64,000 nucleotides of DNA, taken from positions 1-64,000 of the forward strand of contig JBAUID010000207.1 in the NCBI GenBank assembly GCA_049680625.1. The letters run 5' to 3'. This DNA is from JAUIAI01 sp049680625 (GTDB lineage: Bacteria > Pseudomonadota > Gammaproteobacteria > Burkholderiales > Burkholderiaceae_E). Shown here one piece after another: positions 54,771 through 62,634 of this stretch; positions within the stretch are counted from its first letter, which is position 1; the number at the start of each line of letters is the position of its first letter. A model generated the notes under the pieces. That model was not told where the DNA came from. It was given only the letters and a program-made list of their open reading frames with translations, and did not search any database. Position numbers and translations under genes: made by a program.

Positions 54771-55567
54771 TGGCTGAAACCGAAGACCCGTCAGCGCAAG
54801 AGAGCTTCATGTCTCACCTGATCGAGTTGCGTGATCGCCTGATTCGCTCGCTGGTGGTTGTCCTGCTGTTGTTTGGCGTTTGCTTTTATTTTGCGCCGAA
54901 CATCATGAAGTTCTTGTCACTTCCGTTGTACGAGGCTCTGCCCGCGGGTAGCCGGCCAATCTTCACCGATCAGGCCGGCGCGTTTTTCACGCTGACCAAG
55001 CTCGCATTTTTATCCGCTGTTTTGTGTTCATTACCCTGGATTCTGTACCAGGCCTGGGCTTTTGTTGCGCCGGGACTGTATGAGCATGAGCGTAAGTTCG
55101 CCATGCCGCTGATCGTTTCCAGCGTTTTCTTTTTGCTCCTGGGCATTGGTTTTGCCTATACCTTTGTATTACCCGCTGCGTACAAGTTCTTTGTGTCTAT
55201 TTCGGCGCAAACCGGAGCAGAAATCCTTCAGGACTTACAAAAATACTGGGATTTCACCCTGGCAATATTTTTTGGCTTTGGGGTCACGTTCGAAGTGCCC
55301 GTCGTGCAGATGCTGCTGGTAAAAGCCGGGGTAGTCGACGCGGACCAATTGCGGGCAGCCCGCCGTTACGTTGTGGTTGGTGCCTTTGTACTGGCGGCCG
55401 TGCTGACCCCACCAGATGTGATTTCGCAGTTCATGCTCGCTATACCGTTGATCCTGCTTTATGAGCTGGGTATTTACCTGGCCCGGTTTATAAAAATTCG
55501 CAGCCGTAACCCGGATGCTGATACTGATGATGACGGCCCGGGTTCTGATGCGACTGTGCGTTCGTAA
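54770..55567 (+). CDS. tatC: Sec-independent translocase protein TatC
   Basis: Six-helix Tat signal-peptide receptor. SHLIELRDRLIRSL at the N-terminus, the FAYTFVLPAAYKFF helix and LTPPDVISQFMLAIPLILLYE near the C-terminus identify it; 265 residues. The stop overlaps the next start by one base (TAATG). It probably exports the Rieske protein encoded by petA, less than 2 kb away. Confidence 0.96.
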   Translation: MAETEDPSAQESFMSHLIELRDRLIRSLVVVLLLFGVCFYFAPNIMKFLSLPLYEALPAGSRPIFTDQAGAFFTLTKLAFLSAVLCSLPWILYQAWAFVAPGLYEHERKFAMPLIVSSVFFLLLGIGFAYTFVLPAAYKFFVSISAQTGAEILQDLQKYWDFTLAIFFGFGVTFEVPVVQMLLVKAGVVDADQLRAARRYVVVGAFVLAAVLTPPDVISQFMLAIPLILLYELGIYLARFIKIRSRNPDADTDDDGPGSDATVRS

Positions 55568-56370
55568 TGCCAGATACCCCGCGTGGTCAACGTGATAAGC
55601 GTGATCAAAAAGTTAAGGCTGGTGTGTCCCGCCAGCGTTTGCTCGACTTCCTCACCAGCACTCTGAATCCGGACGCGTTTTCAGATTACTGTCCCAACGG
55701 TTTGCAGGTTCAGGGCAAATCAACGGTTCAAAAATTGGTGGCCGGTGTGACCGCGAGTGCTACGCTGATCAACGCGGCTGCTGCCGCTGGCGCTGATGCG
55801 ATTCTTGTCCATCACGGCTACTTCTGGCGCGGAGAAAACCCGTGTATCACTGGGATGAAGGGTGAGCGGATTACTGCCCTGATCAAAGCTGACATCAATT
55901 TGTTTGCCTATCATCTGCCGCTTGATGCCCATCCACAGTTTGGTAACAACGTGCAGTTGGCTCGTGTTCTGAAACTGCCGGTTGACGGCCAGTGTGGCCC
56001 GGACGGTCTGGTGTTATACGGCAACCTGGCAAAGCCAATTAGTATCAGGATGCTCACTGCTCGTGTGCGTAAAAGCCTGGGGCGGACCCCACTTGTTGTT
56101 GGCCCTGATGAGAAAGAAATTTCCCGTATCGCGTGGTGTACTGGCGGGGCGCAAGACTATATTGAAGCGGCTGTTTCCGTTGGTGCACACGCCTATATCA
56201 GTGGTGAAATTTCTGAGCGCACCACCCACATTGCCCGTGAATGCGCTATTGCTTACCTGGGGGCGGGGCATCATGCGACCGAGCGCTTTGGGGTTCAGGC
56301 ACTTGGCCAGGCAGCGGCTGATGCTTTGGGAATTGACTACGAATTTATTGATGACCCTAATCCAGTCTGA
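55567..56370 (+). CDS. Nif3-like dinuclear metal centre protein (YbgI family)
   Basis: Hexameric protein with a two-metal site; biochemical role not settled. Metal ligands are visible as LVHHGYFW (about residues 79-86), PLDAHPQFGNN and the C-terminal GAGHHATERFG. The 267 residues are of the short bacterial type. The first ~15 residues are charged and probably variable. One-base overlap with tatC suggests cotranscription. In many Burkholderiales a DegP/Do-type protease gene lies near here; it is absent. Confidence 0.92.
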   Translation: MPDTPRGQRDKRDQKVKAGVSRQRLLDFLTSTLNPDAFSDYCPNGLQVQGKSTVQKLVAGVTASATLINAAAAAGADAILVHHGYFWRGENPCITGMKGERITALIKADINLFAYHLPLDAHPQFGNNVQLARVLKLPVDGQCGPDGLVLYGNLAKPISIRMLTARVRKSLGRTPLVVGPDEKEISRIAWCTGGAQDYIEAAVSVGAHAYISGEISERTTHIARECAIAYLGAGHHATERFGVQALGQAAADALGIDYEFIDDPNPV

Positions 56371-56405
56371 CCGGCACTTACATGCCGTGCAATTGGCACA
56401 TAAAA

Positions 56406-56427
56406 AAAGCGGCTGGGTAGCCGCTTT
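56406..56427. terminator. Bidirectional intrinsic terminator between the Nif3-like gene and mscL
   Basis: Perfect 9-bp stem AAAGCGGCT/AGCCGCTTT with loop GGGT. On the minus strand it is followed by seven U residues, so it terminates mscL well; on the plus strand the stem ends in UUU, giving a weaker terminator for the tat/Nif3-like run. It lies between convergent genes as expected. Confidence 0.85.
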
Positions 56428-56459
56428 AGTTGTCTGTCCGAAAATTGATCAGCCCAAAT

Positions 56460-56882
56460 TCAGCGCTTGAGCAAGTCCCGGATTTCGGTAAGCAGTTGAA
56501 CGTCGGCCGGCGGCGCCGCAGGGGCTGCTTCGGGAGCCGGACCTTTAAGGCGGTTCACCATTTTCACCATTTGGAAAATGATAAAAGCCAAAATCAGGAA
56601 GTTGATCACCACGGTCAGAAAATTACCCCAGGCCAGTACTGGTGCGCCGGCTTCGCTCAGCGCCTTATACGTATTGGCCACTCCATCCGGTATCTTGCCA
56701 AGCATGATGTACTTGCTTGAAAAATCCAGCCCGCCAAATATCGAGGCGACCACCGGCATGATGACGTCTTTAACCAGCGAATCAACAATTTTTCCAAAAG
56801 CGGCGCCGATGATCACACCGACGGCGAGGTCCATCACATTGCCTTTTGCAATGAAATCTTTAAATTCCGACATCATTCCCAT
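56460..56882 (-). CDS. mscL: Large-conductance mechanosensitive channel MscL
   Basis: Pentameric emergency osmotic release channel. [17 protein letters not shown] then [21 protein letters not shown] form the first helix and the gate; the second helix [24 protein letters not shown] and a C-terminal helix [11 protein letters not shown] follow, with an Ala/Pro linker. I chose the ATG at 56882, which has GGGG six bases upstream and yields 140 residues, close to the 136 of E. coli. ATGs at 56876 and 56873 are alternatives. Confidence 0.95.
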   Translation of the reverse strand: MGMMSEFKDFIAKGNVMDLAVGVIIGAAFGKIVDSLVKDVIMPVVASIFGGLDFSSKYIMLGKIPDGVANTYKALSEAGAPVLAWGNFLTVVINFLILAFIIFQMVKMVNRLKGPAPEAAPAAPPADVQLLTEIRDLLKR

Positions 56883-57196
56883 ACTCAACCCCAAAATTAT
56901 TTGTTAATAGATCAGATCGGCTTGCCTGCCTTGGTTCCCGGCAAGCCTCGCAATAAGCCGCTTTTTGGTGCGCGGCCGCCGCCAACATACCATTTAGATC
57001 ACTTCAAAGGTTTGTTTGATAGGGAAAAACGTTGCTCAGGGGTTTAATTGCGGCGTTGCAGTACGTTAGAATGCTGGGTTTTCAACGGTTTCTGACAATG
57101 TTGTCGGGTGGCACAACAAGTGCCACAACAAGCCAGGCAACAAACCAGGCAACAAACGACTCAGCAAACCACTAGGAATGATTTTGGGCTAGAACT
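56883..57196. other. Intergenic region upstream of petABC
   Basis: A 314-bp spacer between the divergent mscL and petA genes. It must hold the pet operon promoter and probably that of mscL. A TAGAAT hexamer resembling a -10 box is present near 57066, but no good -35 partner was found. Two exact 12-bp tandem copies of CCAGGCAACAAA lie at 57133-57144 and 57145-57156 within a CAACAA-rich stretch. No coding potential seen. Confidence 0.6.
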
Positions 57197-57799
57197 ATGG
57201 CTGGTGAAAAAATGGATAAATCAAAGCGCACCGCGCTGGGGCTGACAGCAACATTGGGGGCTATTGGCGGGGCCTGTGCGGCGATTCCCCTGGTCAGCAC
57301 TTTTGCGCCCTCAGAAAGAGCAAAAGCTGCCGGCGCACCGGTCGAAGTGGATATCGCCGACATGAACCCCGGCGATTTGAAGCGGGTTGAGTGGCGTGGC
57401 AAGCCGGTTTGGGTGTTGCGCCGAAACAAAGAAATGCTCGATTCACTGCCTGGTCACAATGAAGAGTTGCTCGACCCGGATTCAGAAAAGTACTGGCAGT
57501 TACCGACCCCGGCCTATGCAAAAAATGAAGCCCGGGCGATTAAGCCGGAGTATCTCGTTGTGGTGGGTTTGTGCTCGCACCTGGGGTGTTCGCCGTCAGA
57601 GAAATTCGAACCTGGCGCGCAGCCGTCGCTGCCTGCCGATTGGCCGGGTGGTTTTTTGTGCCCGTGTCATGGCTCAACTTTTGATCTGTCCGGTCGGGTC
57701 TTCCTTAATAAGCCTGCCAACCAGAATCTGGATGTGCCGCCCCACATGTACTTGTCGGATACCCGCATCCTGATTGGCGCTGACGAAAGCAAGGCCTGA
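57197..57799 (+). CDS. petA: Ubiquinol-cytochrome c reductase iron-sulfur subunit (Rieske)
   Basis: Rieske protein of the bc1 complex, taking the first electron from ubiquinol. Cluster motifs are CSHLGC (C126, H128, C131) and CPCHG (C155, C157, H158). The N-terminus has a Tat-like segment KSKRTALGLTATLGAIGG with Lys-Arg in place of twin arginines, as in many Rieske proteins, and this helix stays as the membrane anchor. 200 residues. First gene of petABC. Confidence 0.96.
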   Translation: MAGEKMDKSKRTALGLTATLGAIGGACAAIPLVSTFAPSERAKAAGAPVEVDIADMNPGDLKRVEWRGKPVWVLRRNKEMLDSLPGHNEELLDPDSEKYWQLPTPAYAKNEARAIKPEYLVVVGLCSHLGCSPSEKFEPGAQPSLPADWPGGFLCPCHGSTFDLSGRVFLNKPANQNLDVPPHMYLSDTRILIGADESKA

Positions 57800-57908
57800 T
57801 TCTGGTTCGCTGCCGGCAGAATACCGGCAATAAGTAATAGAAAAATTCTAAATTCTAAATTCTGACTGCCGCTGGGCAGCCGCTACGAGGTAAGAGGATC
57901 CGAATCGA

Positions 57909-59303
57909 ATGGCACAGGACAAAGTAGTCGAAACCACCGGCCTGATGGGCTGGATCGACCAGCGCTTCCCCGCGACGCAGTTATGGAATGAGCATGTTGG
58001 CGAGTATTACGCGCCGAAGAATTTCAACTTCTGGTACTTTTTTGGCTCGCTGGCCATGCTGGTGTTAGTCATCCAGATTGTCACCGGAATATTCCTGACT
58101 ATGCATTACAAGCCGGACGCTGCCAAAGCGTTTGAGTCAGTTGAATACATCATGCGCGATGTGCCCTGGGGCTGGTTGGTGCGTTACATGCATTCAACCG
58201 GTGCTTCGGCTTTTTTTGTGGTGGTTTACCTGCACATGTTCCGGGGCTTGTTGTACGGCTCGTACCGCAAACCGCGCGAACTGGTCTGGATATTCGGTTG
58301 CCTGATTTTCCTGTGCCTGATGGGTGAGGCATTCTTTGGCTACTTGTTGCCTTGGGGGCAGATGTCTTACTGGGGTGCCCAGGTCATCGTGAACCTGTTT
58401 TCTGCGATACCGTTTATTGGCGGTGAGCTGTCTGAGTGGATTCGTGGTGACTACGTTGTCTCCGATGCAACCCTGAACCGGTTTTTTGCTTTCCACGTTA
58501 TTGCAATTCCGCTGGTTCTGGTTGGCCTGGTTGCCGCCCACATCGTGGCCTTGCACGAGGTTGGGTCAAACAATCCTGATGGCATCGAAATCAAGCAGAA
58601 CAAAGATGCCAGTGGCAAACCCGTTGATGGCATTCCGTTTCATCCCTACTACTCGGTGCACGACATTGTCGGGGTTGCGGGCTTCCTGCTGATCTTCACG
58701 GCAATCATCTTCTTTGCGCCGGAAATGGGTGGCTACTTCCTCGAATACAATAATTTCATTCCGGCTGATCCGCTCAAGACCCCGGCACATATTGCGCCAG
58801 TCTGGTACTTCACGCCTTACTACTCAATTCTGCGCGCTATTACGGCGGACTTCCTTTACTGGTTGTTTGCCTTCCTGGCGATCTGGGTGGTTTTCCTGTG
58901 GATTTCGCGAGCACACTCCATATTCAAGCTGATCGGCACGGTTGCTGTTGCCGGTTTTATTGGTTTGTCCCTGGCGTTTCCGGACCAGTTCAGTGCCAAG
59001 TTCTGGGGTGTGGTGGCAATGGGTCTGTCAACCATGGCTTTCTTTACTTTGCCCTGGATCGACCACAGCCCCGTCAAGTCAATCCGTTACCGCCCGAGTT
59101 GGCATAAGTGGGTGCTCGCACTATTCGTAGTGGCTTTCCTGGTGCTGGGCTACTTCGGTGTTCAACCGCCATCGGAAACCGGCCAGATAATTTCTCAGGT
59201 GCTGACCCTGGTGTACTTTGGTTTCTTCCTTTTCATGCCGTGGTGGAGTGCAATGGGTACGCCGAAACCAGTACCTGATCGCGTGACATTCAAACCGCAC
59301 TAG
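57909..59303 (+). CDS. petB: Ubiquinol-cytochrome c reductase cytochrome b subunit
   Basis: Full-length cytochrome b (464 residues, about eight helices) holding haems bL and bH. Haem histidines are in YMHSTGASAFFVVVYLHMF and FFAFHVIAIPLVLVGLVAAH. The Qo-site motif reads PVWY (residues 297-300) instead of the textbook PEWY; this variant is known from other beta- and gammaproteobacteria, so it supports the lineage rather than loss of function. 109 bp follow petA without recognised features. Confidence 0.97.
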   Translation: MAQDKVVETTGLMGWIDQRFPATQLWNEHVGEYYAPKNFNFWYFFGSLAMLVLVIQIVTGIFLTMHYKPDAAKAFESVEYIMRDVPWGWLVRYMHSTGASAFFVVVYLHMFRGLLYGSYRKPRELVWIFGCLIFLCLMGEAFFGYLLPWGQMSYWGAQVIVNLFSAIPFIGGELSEWIRGDYVVSDATLNRFFAFHVIAIPLVLVGLVAAHIVALHEVGSNNPDGIEIKQNKDASGKPVDGIPFHPYYSVHDIVGVAGFLLIFTAIIFFAPEMGGYFLEYNNFIPADPLKTPAHIAPVWYFTPYYSILRAITADFLYWLFAFLAIWVVFLWISRAHSIFKLIGTVAVAGFIGLSLAFPDQFSAKFWGVVAMGLSTMAFFTLPWIDHSPVKSIRYRPSWHKWVLALFVVAFLVLGYFGVQPPSETGQIISQVLTLVYFGFFLFMPWWSAMGTPKPVPDRVTFKPH

Positions 59304-59388
59304 GTCATCTGTCCGACTGATTTAGCCGACCGCGGCAATCGAATAAATTGCCGCGCTGAATTGAATTCCGGGTAACCCCCGCACAACT

Positions 59389-60285
59389 ATGATCGTTATG
59401 AAAGCCACCTACAGATTGTTTCGTTCCTTTGCCGCGGTACTCCTGGCAGCAGCTATTTCACCGGTGTTTGCTGCCGGTGGTGGATATCCACTTGACCGGT
59501 TTCCGACCGGTAAGCTCAATGATGTGCCGGCATTACAGCGTGGCGCCAAGCTGTATGCGAACTACTGCATGGGTTGCCACAGTCTGGGTTCCATGCGCTT
59601 TAACCGCATGCGCGATCTTGATCTGACCGAAGATCAAATTAAAGAAAACCTCATCTTCACCCAGGCCAAAGTTGGCGAGCTGATGACTATCCCGATGCGG
59701 GCATCGGATGCCAAAGAATGGTTCGGCGCCATGCCCCCTGATTTGTCGGTCACTGCGCGTGCACGCAGCTCTGGCGACGGATCGGGTTCCGACTGGATTT
59801 ATACCTTCCTGCGATCGTTTTATCGTGATGCCAACCGTCCAACCGGTTGGAACAACGCTGTATTTCCGAGCGTCGGCATGCCTCATGTGTTGTGGCCGCT
59901 TGAAGGGCAGCGTAACGCCACCGTTACCGAGATACATGCCGACCCGCAAGCTGCCGATCATGGAGGCCACGGTGCCGGCCCCATGATTCGCAAAGTTACC
60001 CGCTACGATGCGCAGGGTCTGACAACCACAACAACCGACAAATTGAGTGCTGACAGTCATAGTCATGCCGGAACGACCTTTAGTTTTGGTCAGGCCAGTG
60101 GCGGGACAATGACTAACATTGGTTATGACGAGGCGGTCGGTGACCTGACCGCCTACCTCACCTATGTTTCTGACCCAAGCGCTAAAACCCGTAACCGACT
60201 TGGCATCTGGGTATTGATGTTCTTGTCCGTCTTCTTTGTTGCCGCCTGGATGCTGAACGCCGCATTCTGGAAAGACATTAAGTAA
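59389..60285 (+). CDS. petC: Ubiquinol-cytochrome c reductase cytochrome c1 subunit
   Basis: Cytochrome c1 with a signal peptide (cleavage near FAAGG), haem motif CMGCH (C60, C63, H64) and a C-terminal membrane anchor (WVLMFLSVFFVAAWMLNAAFW). A His-rich segment (about residues 180-225, with HGGHGAGP and ADSHSHAG) is an unusual insertion before the C-terminal anchor. ATGs at 59389 and 59398 are both possible starts. 298 residues. Confidence 0.95.
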   Translation: MIVMKATYRLFRSFAAVLLAAAISPVFAAGGGYPLDRFPTGKLNDVPALQRGAKLYANYCMGCHSLGSMRFNRMRDLDLTEDQIKENLIFTQAKVGELMTIPMRASDAKEWFGAMPPDLSVTARARSSGDGSGSDWIYTFLRSFYRDANRPTGWNNAVFPSVGMPHVLWPLEGQRNATVTEIHADPQAADHGGHGAGPMIRKVTRYDAQGLTTTTTDKLSADSHSHAGTTFSFGQASGGTMTNIGYDEAVGDLTAYLTYVSDPSAKTRNRLGIWVLMFLSVFFVAAWMLNAAFWKDIK

Positions 60286-60314
60286 TTAACGTCTCAGCAA
60301 CCTATTCGTTTTAC

Positions 60315-60335
60315 CGCCCAGAAGCTTTCTGGGCG
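60315..60335. terminator. Candidate hairpin terminator after petC
   Basis: Perfect 9-bp stem CGCCCAGAA/TTCTGGGCG with loop GCT between petC and sspA. No T-run follows (AGTCATTG), so it would be an incomplete intrinsic terminator or an mRNA-stabilising or attenuating hairpin that sets pet and ssp expression apart. Confidence 0.45.
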
Positions 60336-60360
60336 AGTCATTGTTTCAGGAGTTAGTTCC

Positions 60361-60975
60361 ATGATGGTCCTGTATTCGGGCACGACGTGTCCGTTCAGCC
60401 AGCGTTGCCGATTCGTTTTATTCGAGAAAGGAATGGACTTCGAAATTCGCGATGTCGACTTGTATAACAAGCCGGAAGACATTTCGATAATGAATCCATA
60501 TGGGCAGGTGCCTGTCCTGGTCGAGCGCGACCTCATTCTGTACGAGTCGAACATCATCAACGAATATATTGATGAGCGCTTCCCCCACCCGCAACTGATG
60601 CCAGCAGACCCGGTGATGCGCGCCCGGGCTCGGCTGTTCTTGTTCAACTTTGAGCGAGAACTGTTTTGCCACGTCCAGGAGCTGGAGCGACGCGACCAGG
60701 CCGGAATTGACGTGGCCGCGCAGCAGGCAGCCCGTATTCAGATTCGCGACCGACTCACGCAGTTGACCCCAATTTTTGTGAAAAACAAATTCATGCTGGG
60801 TGAAGAGTTCTCAATGCTCGATGTGGCCATCGCACCCCTGCTATGGCGTTTGGACCATTACGGCATTGAAATGCCAAAGTCGGCGGCCCCATTGCTGCGT
60901 TACGCTGAGCGGATGTTTGCCCGCCCGGCATACATCGAAGCGCTGACTCCGTCAGAAAAGGTGATGCGCCGCTAG
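60361..60975 (+). CDS. sspA: Stringent starvation protein A (GST fold)
   Basis: RNA polymerase-associated protein of the glutathione S-transferase fold, a stress regulator in proteobacteria. The N-terminal thioredoxin-like domain shows YSGTTCPFSQRCRFVLFEKG and NPYGQVPVLVERDLILYESNII; the helical C-terminal domain follows; 204 residues. A CAGGAG lies 8 bp before the ATG. It is usually linked with sspB, as here (8 bp apart), downstream of the bc1 genes in betaproteobacteria. Confidence 0.95.
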   Translation: MMVLYSGTTCPFSQRCRFVLFEKGMDFEIRDVDLYNKPEDISIMNPYGQVPVLVERDLILYESNIINEYIDERFPHPQLMPADPVMRARARLFLFNFERELFCHVQELERRDQAGIDVAAQQAARIQIRDRLTQLTPIFVKNKFMLGEEFSMLDVAIAPLLWRLDHYGIEMPKSAAPLLRYAERMFARPAYIEALTPSEKVMRR

Positions 60976-60983
60976 GCCTTCTT

Positions 60984-61604
60984 ATGTCAGAGATTTCAAC
61001 TAAGCCGTACTTACTGCGGGCGATTCATGAGTGGTGTAGCGACAGTGGCTATACGCCATATATTGCCGTGACCGTGGATAACCAGACCGTCGTGCCGACG
61101 GAATTTGTTCGCGCAGGTGAAATTGTGTTGAATATTTCTTTGTCAGCAACCAATCGTCTGACCATCGGTAACGACTTGATCGAGTTCCAGGCCCGCTTCG
61201 GCGGGGTTGGGCAAGATTTATCAATCCCGATCGAAAACGTTTCGGCAATTTATGCCCGTGAAAACGGTCACGGTATGGCCTTCGATGTGCCGAAAGCGCC
61301 GGCCGTTACCACCGACGATTCAGCTGATGACGATGTCAGCGCGGCTGAATCTGATGCCGAGAATCCGGCGGGCGAAAATGCGGCAAACGTGGCGCCGAAG
61401 CCAGCGCGGGGCGAAAAATCGCGCCCATCACTGGCAGCTGTGCCAAAATTGCAACCTCTGGAAGTGGTTCCAGATGCAGATCAGCCGTCGTCCGAGACCA
61501 ATCCGGGGCCCGAGGATGACGGTGGTGGTGAAGCGCCGCCTGAGCCGCCAGGTTCGCCGCCGGCCAAGCGCCGCGGCAAACCAAACCTGACTCGGGTGAA
61601 GTAG
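60984..61604 (+). CDS. sspB: ClpXP protease specificity-enhancing factor SspB
   Basis: Adaptor delivering ssrA-tagged proteins to ClpXP. The substrate-binding fold (residues 1-105) contains VPTEFVRAGEIVLNIS and NDLIEFQARFGG. A long acidic, Pro/Ala/Glu-rich linker (about 110-195) leads to the C-terminal ClpX-binding motif RRGKPNLTRVK, matching the RGGRPALRVVK tail of E. coli SspB. The linker is longer than in E. coli (206 versus 165 residues). Confidence 0.95.
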   Translation: MSEISTKPYLLRAIHEWCSDSGYTPYIAVTVDNQTVVPTEFVRAGEIVLNISLSATNRLTIGNDLIEFQARFGGVGQDLSIPIENVSAIYARENGHGMAFDVPKAPAVTTDDSADDDVSAAESDAENPAGENAANVAPKPARGEKSRPSLAAVPKLQPLEVVPDADQPSSETNPGPEDDGGGEAPPEPPGSPPAKRRGKPNLTRVK

Positions 61605-61637
61605 GGGTAGTTCGCAGTTCGTAGAGCGTAGGGCACT

Positions 61638-61714
61638 GCCGGTTTAGCTCAGTTTGGTAGAGCAACCGCCTTGTAAGCGGTAGGTCATCTGTTCGAGTCA
61701 GATAACCGGCACCA
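61638..61714 (+). tRNA. tRNA-Thr (anticodon UGU)
   Basis: The 77 bases fold as a complete cloverleaf: acceptor GCCGGTT/AACCGGC with discriminator A and encoded CCA, D arm GCTC...GAGC, anticodon stem ACCGC/GCGGT with loop CTTGTAA (anticodon TGT), and T arm ATCTG-TTCGAGT-CAGAT. It lies 33 bp after sspB and 19 bp from the end of the opposing SDR gene. Confidence 0.97.
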
Positions 61715-61733
61715 TTTTCCCCGTTTAATCCGT

Positions 61734-62531
61734 TCAGTTTTTCCCCATCCCCAGTTTGGAGGCAAACCGGCGCATGCCCCCCAGCCACCGGTTGTAATCC
61801 TGGCCTTTGCGTCCGAAGTAGGTGTAAACCTCCGGATGTGGCAGGATTAAAAAATCTTCTGCTTCAATGCCGCGCACAACCACTTCAGTGAGCTCTTCCA
61901 CGGCCATGACCCCGTCAACCTGGGCTGCGGAAGACCCCGTCCGGTTTTCAATCATGGGGGTGGCTACCGCTTGCGGGCACAACACCGAGACCCGTATCCC
62001 GCTGTCACCGTGGCGGATTGCCAGGTATTCAGCCAGTGCAATAGCGCTGTGTTTACTCACCGCATAAGTGGCCGATGGTAAAGATGTGAGCAGGCCGGCG
62101 GCAGATGCTGTATTTAGCAAGTAGCCTTCGCCACGCGTAACCATCTCTGGGACTACCGCCCGGGCGGCATAGACATGGGCCATCACGTGAACATCCCAGT
62201 TCAACTGCCATTCGTTGTCCGGTGCGTTTTCATCACCGTCGCGGATCAGGCCGGCGTTTGATGCAAACACGTCGACCCGGCCAAGGTGTTCGCGGGCAGC
62301 TTTCACCAGGGCAATCACATCTGACTCCCGGCTGACGTCAGCGGCCACGGCGTGGGCATTGACCCCCTGGTCCCGCAGTTCGGCAACCAGTGAGTCGAGC
62401 GCGGCCTGGCTGCTGGCCAGGTCTGAGACCATGATGCCGGCGGGATGTTCTTGTGCGAACCGTTGCGCCATGCCGCGGCCAATGCCGCTGGCGGCGCCGG
62501 TAATGACGATGGCTTTATCTGCAAGCTTCAC
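61734..62531 (-). CDS. Short-chain dehydrogenase/reductase (SDR)
   Basis: Classical SDR with NAD(P) motif TGAASGIG (T11-G18), the active-site YAVSK pair Y156 and K160, and a serine near 143. I chose the GTG at 62531 because AGGAG precedes it at 8-9 bp and the Rossmann strand begins at once (KLADKAIVITG); an ATG at 62636 adds 35 unconserved residues and would overlap the start of the divergent oxygenase gene. 265 residues. Substrate unknown; the neighbouring ring-hydroxylating oxygenase suggests an aromatic or xenobiotic pathway. Confidence 0.88.
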   Translation of the reverse strand: MKLADKAIVITGAASGIGRGMAQRFAQEHPAGIMVSDLASSQAALDSLVAELRDQGVNAHAVAADVSRESDVIALVKAAREHLGRVDVFASNAGLIRDGDENAPDNEWQLNWDVHVMAHVYAARAVVPEMVTRGEGYLLNTASAAGLLTSLPSATYAVSKHSAIALAEYLAIRHGDSGIRVSVLCPQAVATPMIENRTGSSAAQVDGVMAVEELTEVVVRGIEAEDFLILPHPEVYTYFGRKGQDYNRWLGGMRRFASKLGMGKN

Positions 62532-62634
62532 CTTTTTGTCTCCTGTCTGGTTGGTATGAACTGCCTGATGTCTAAGCTTACAACGTTGGCGGCCATTGCT
62601 TGCCCTGGGCAGGCGTAGGGCATAAATTAGACGC

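Noticed and set aside
61695..61714. Search for an att repeat of the tRNA-Thr 3' end downstream
   Set aside because: No second copy of the 3' end was seen in the remaining 2.3 kb, so no integrated element can be claimed.
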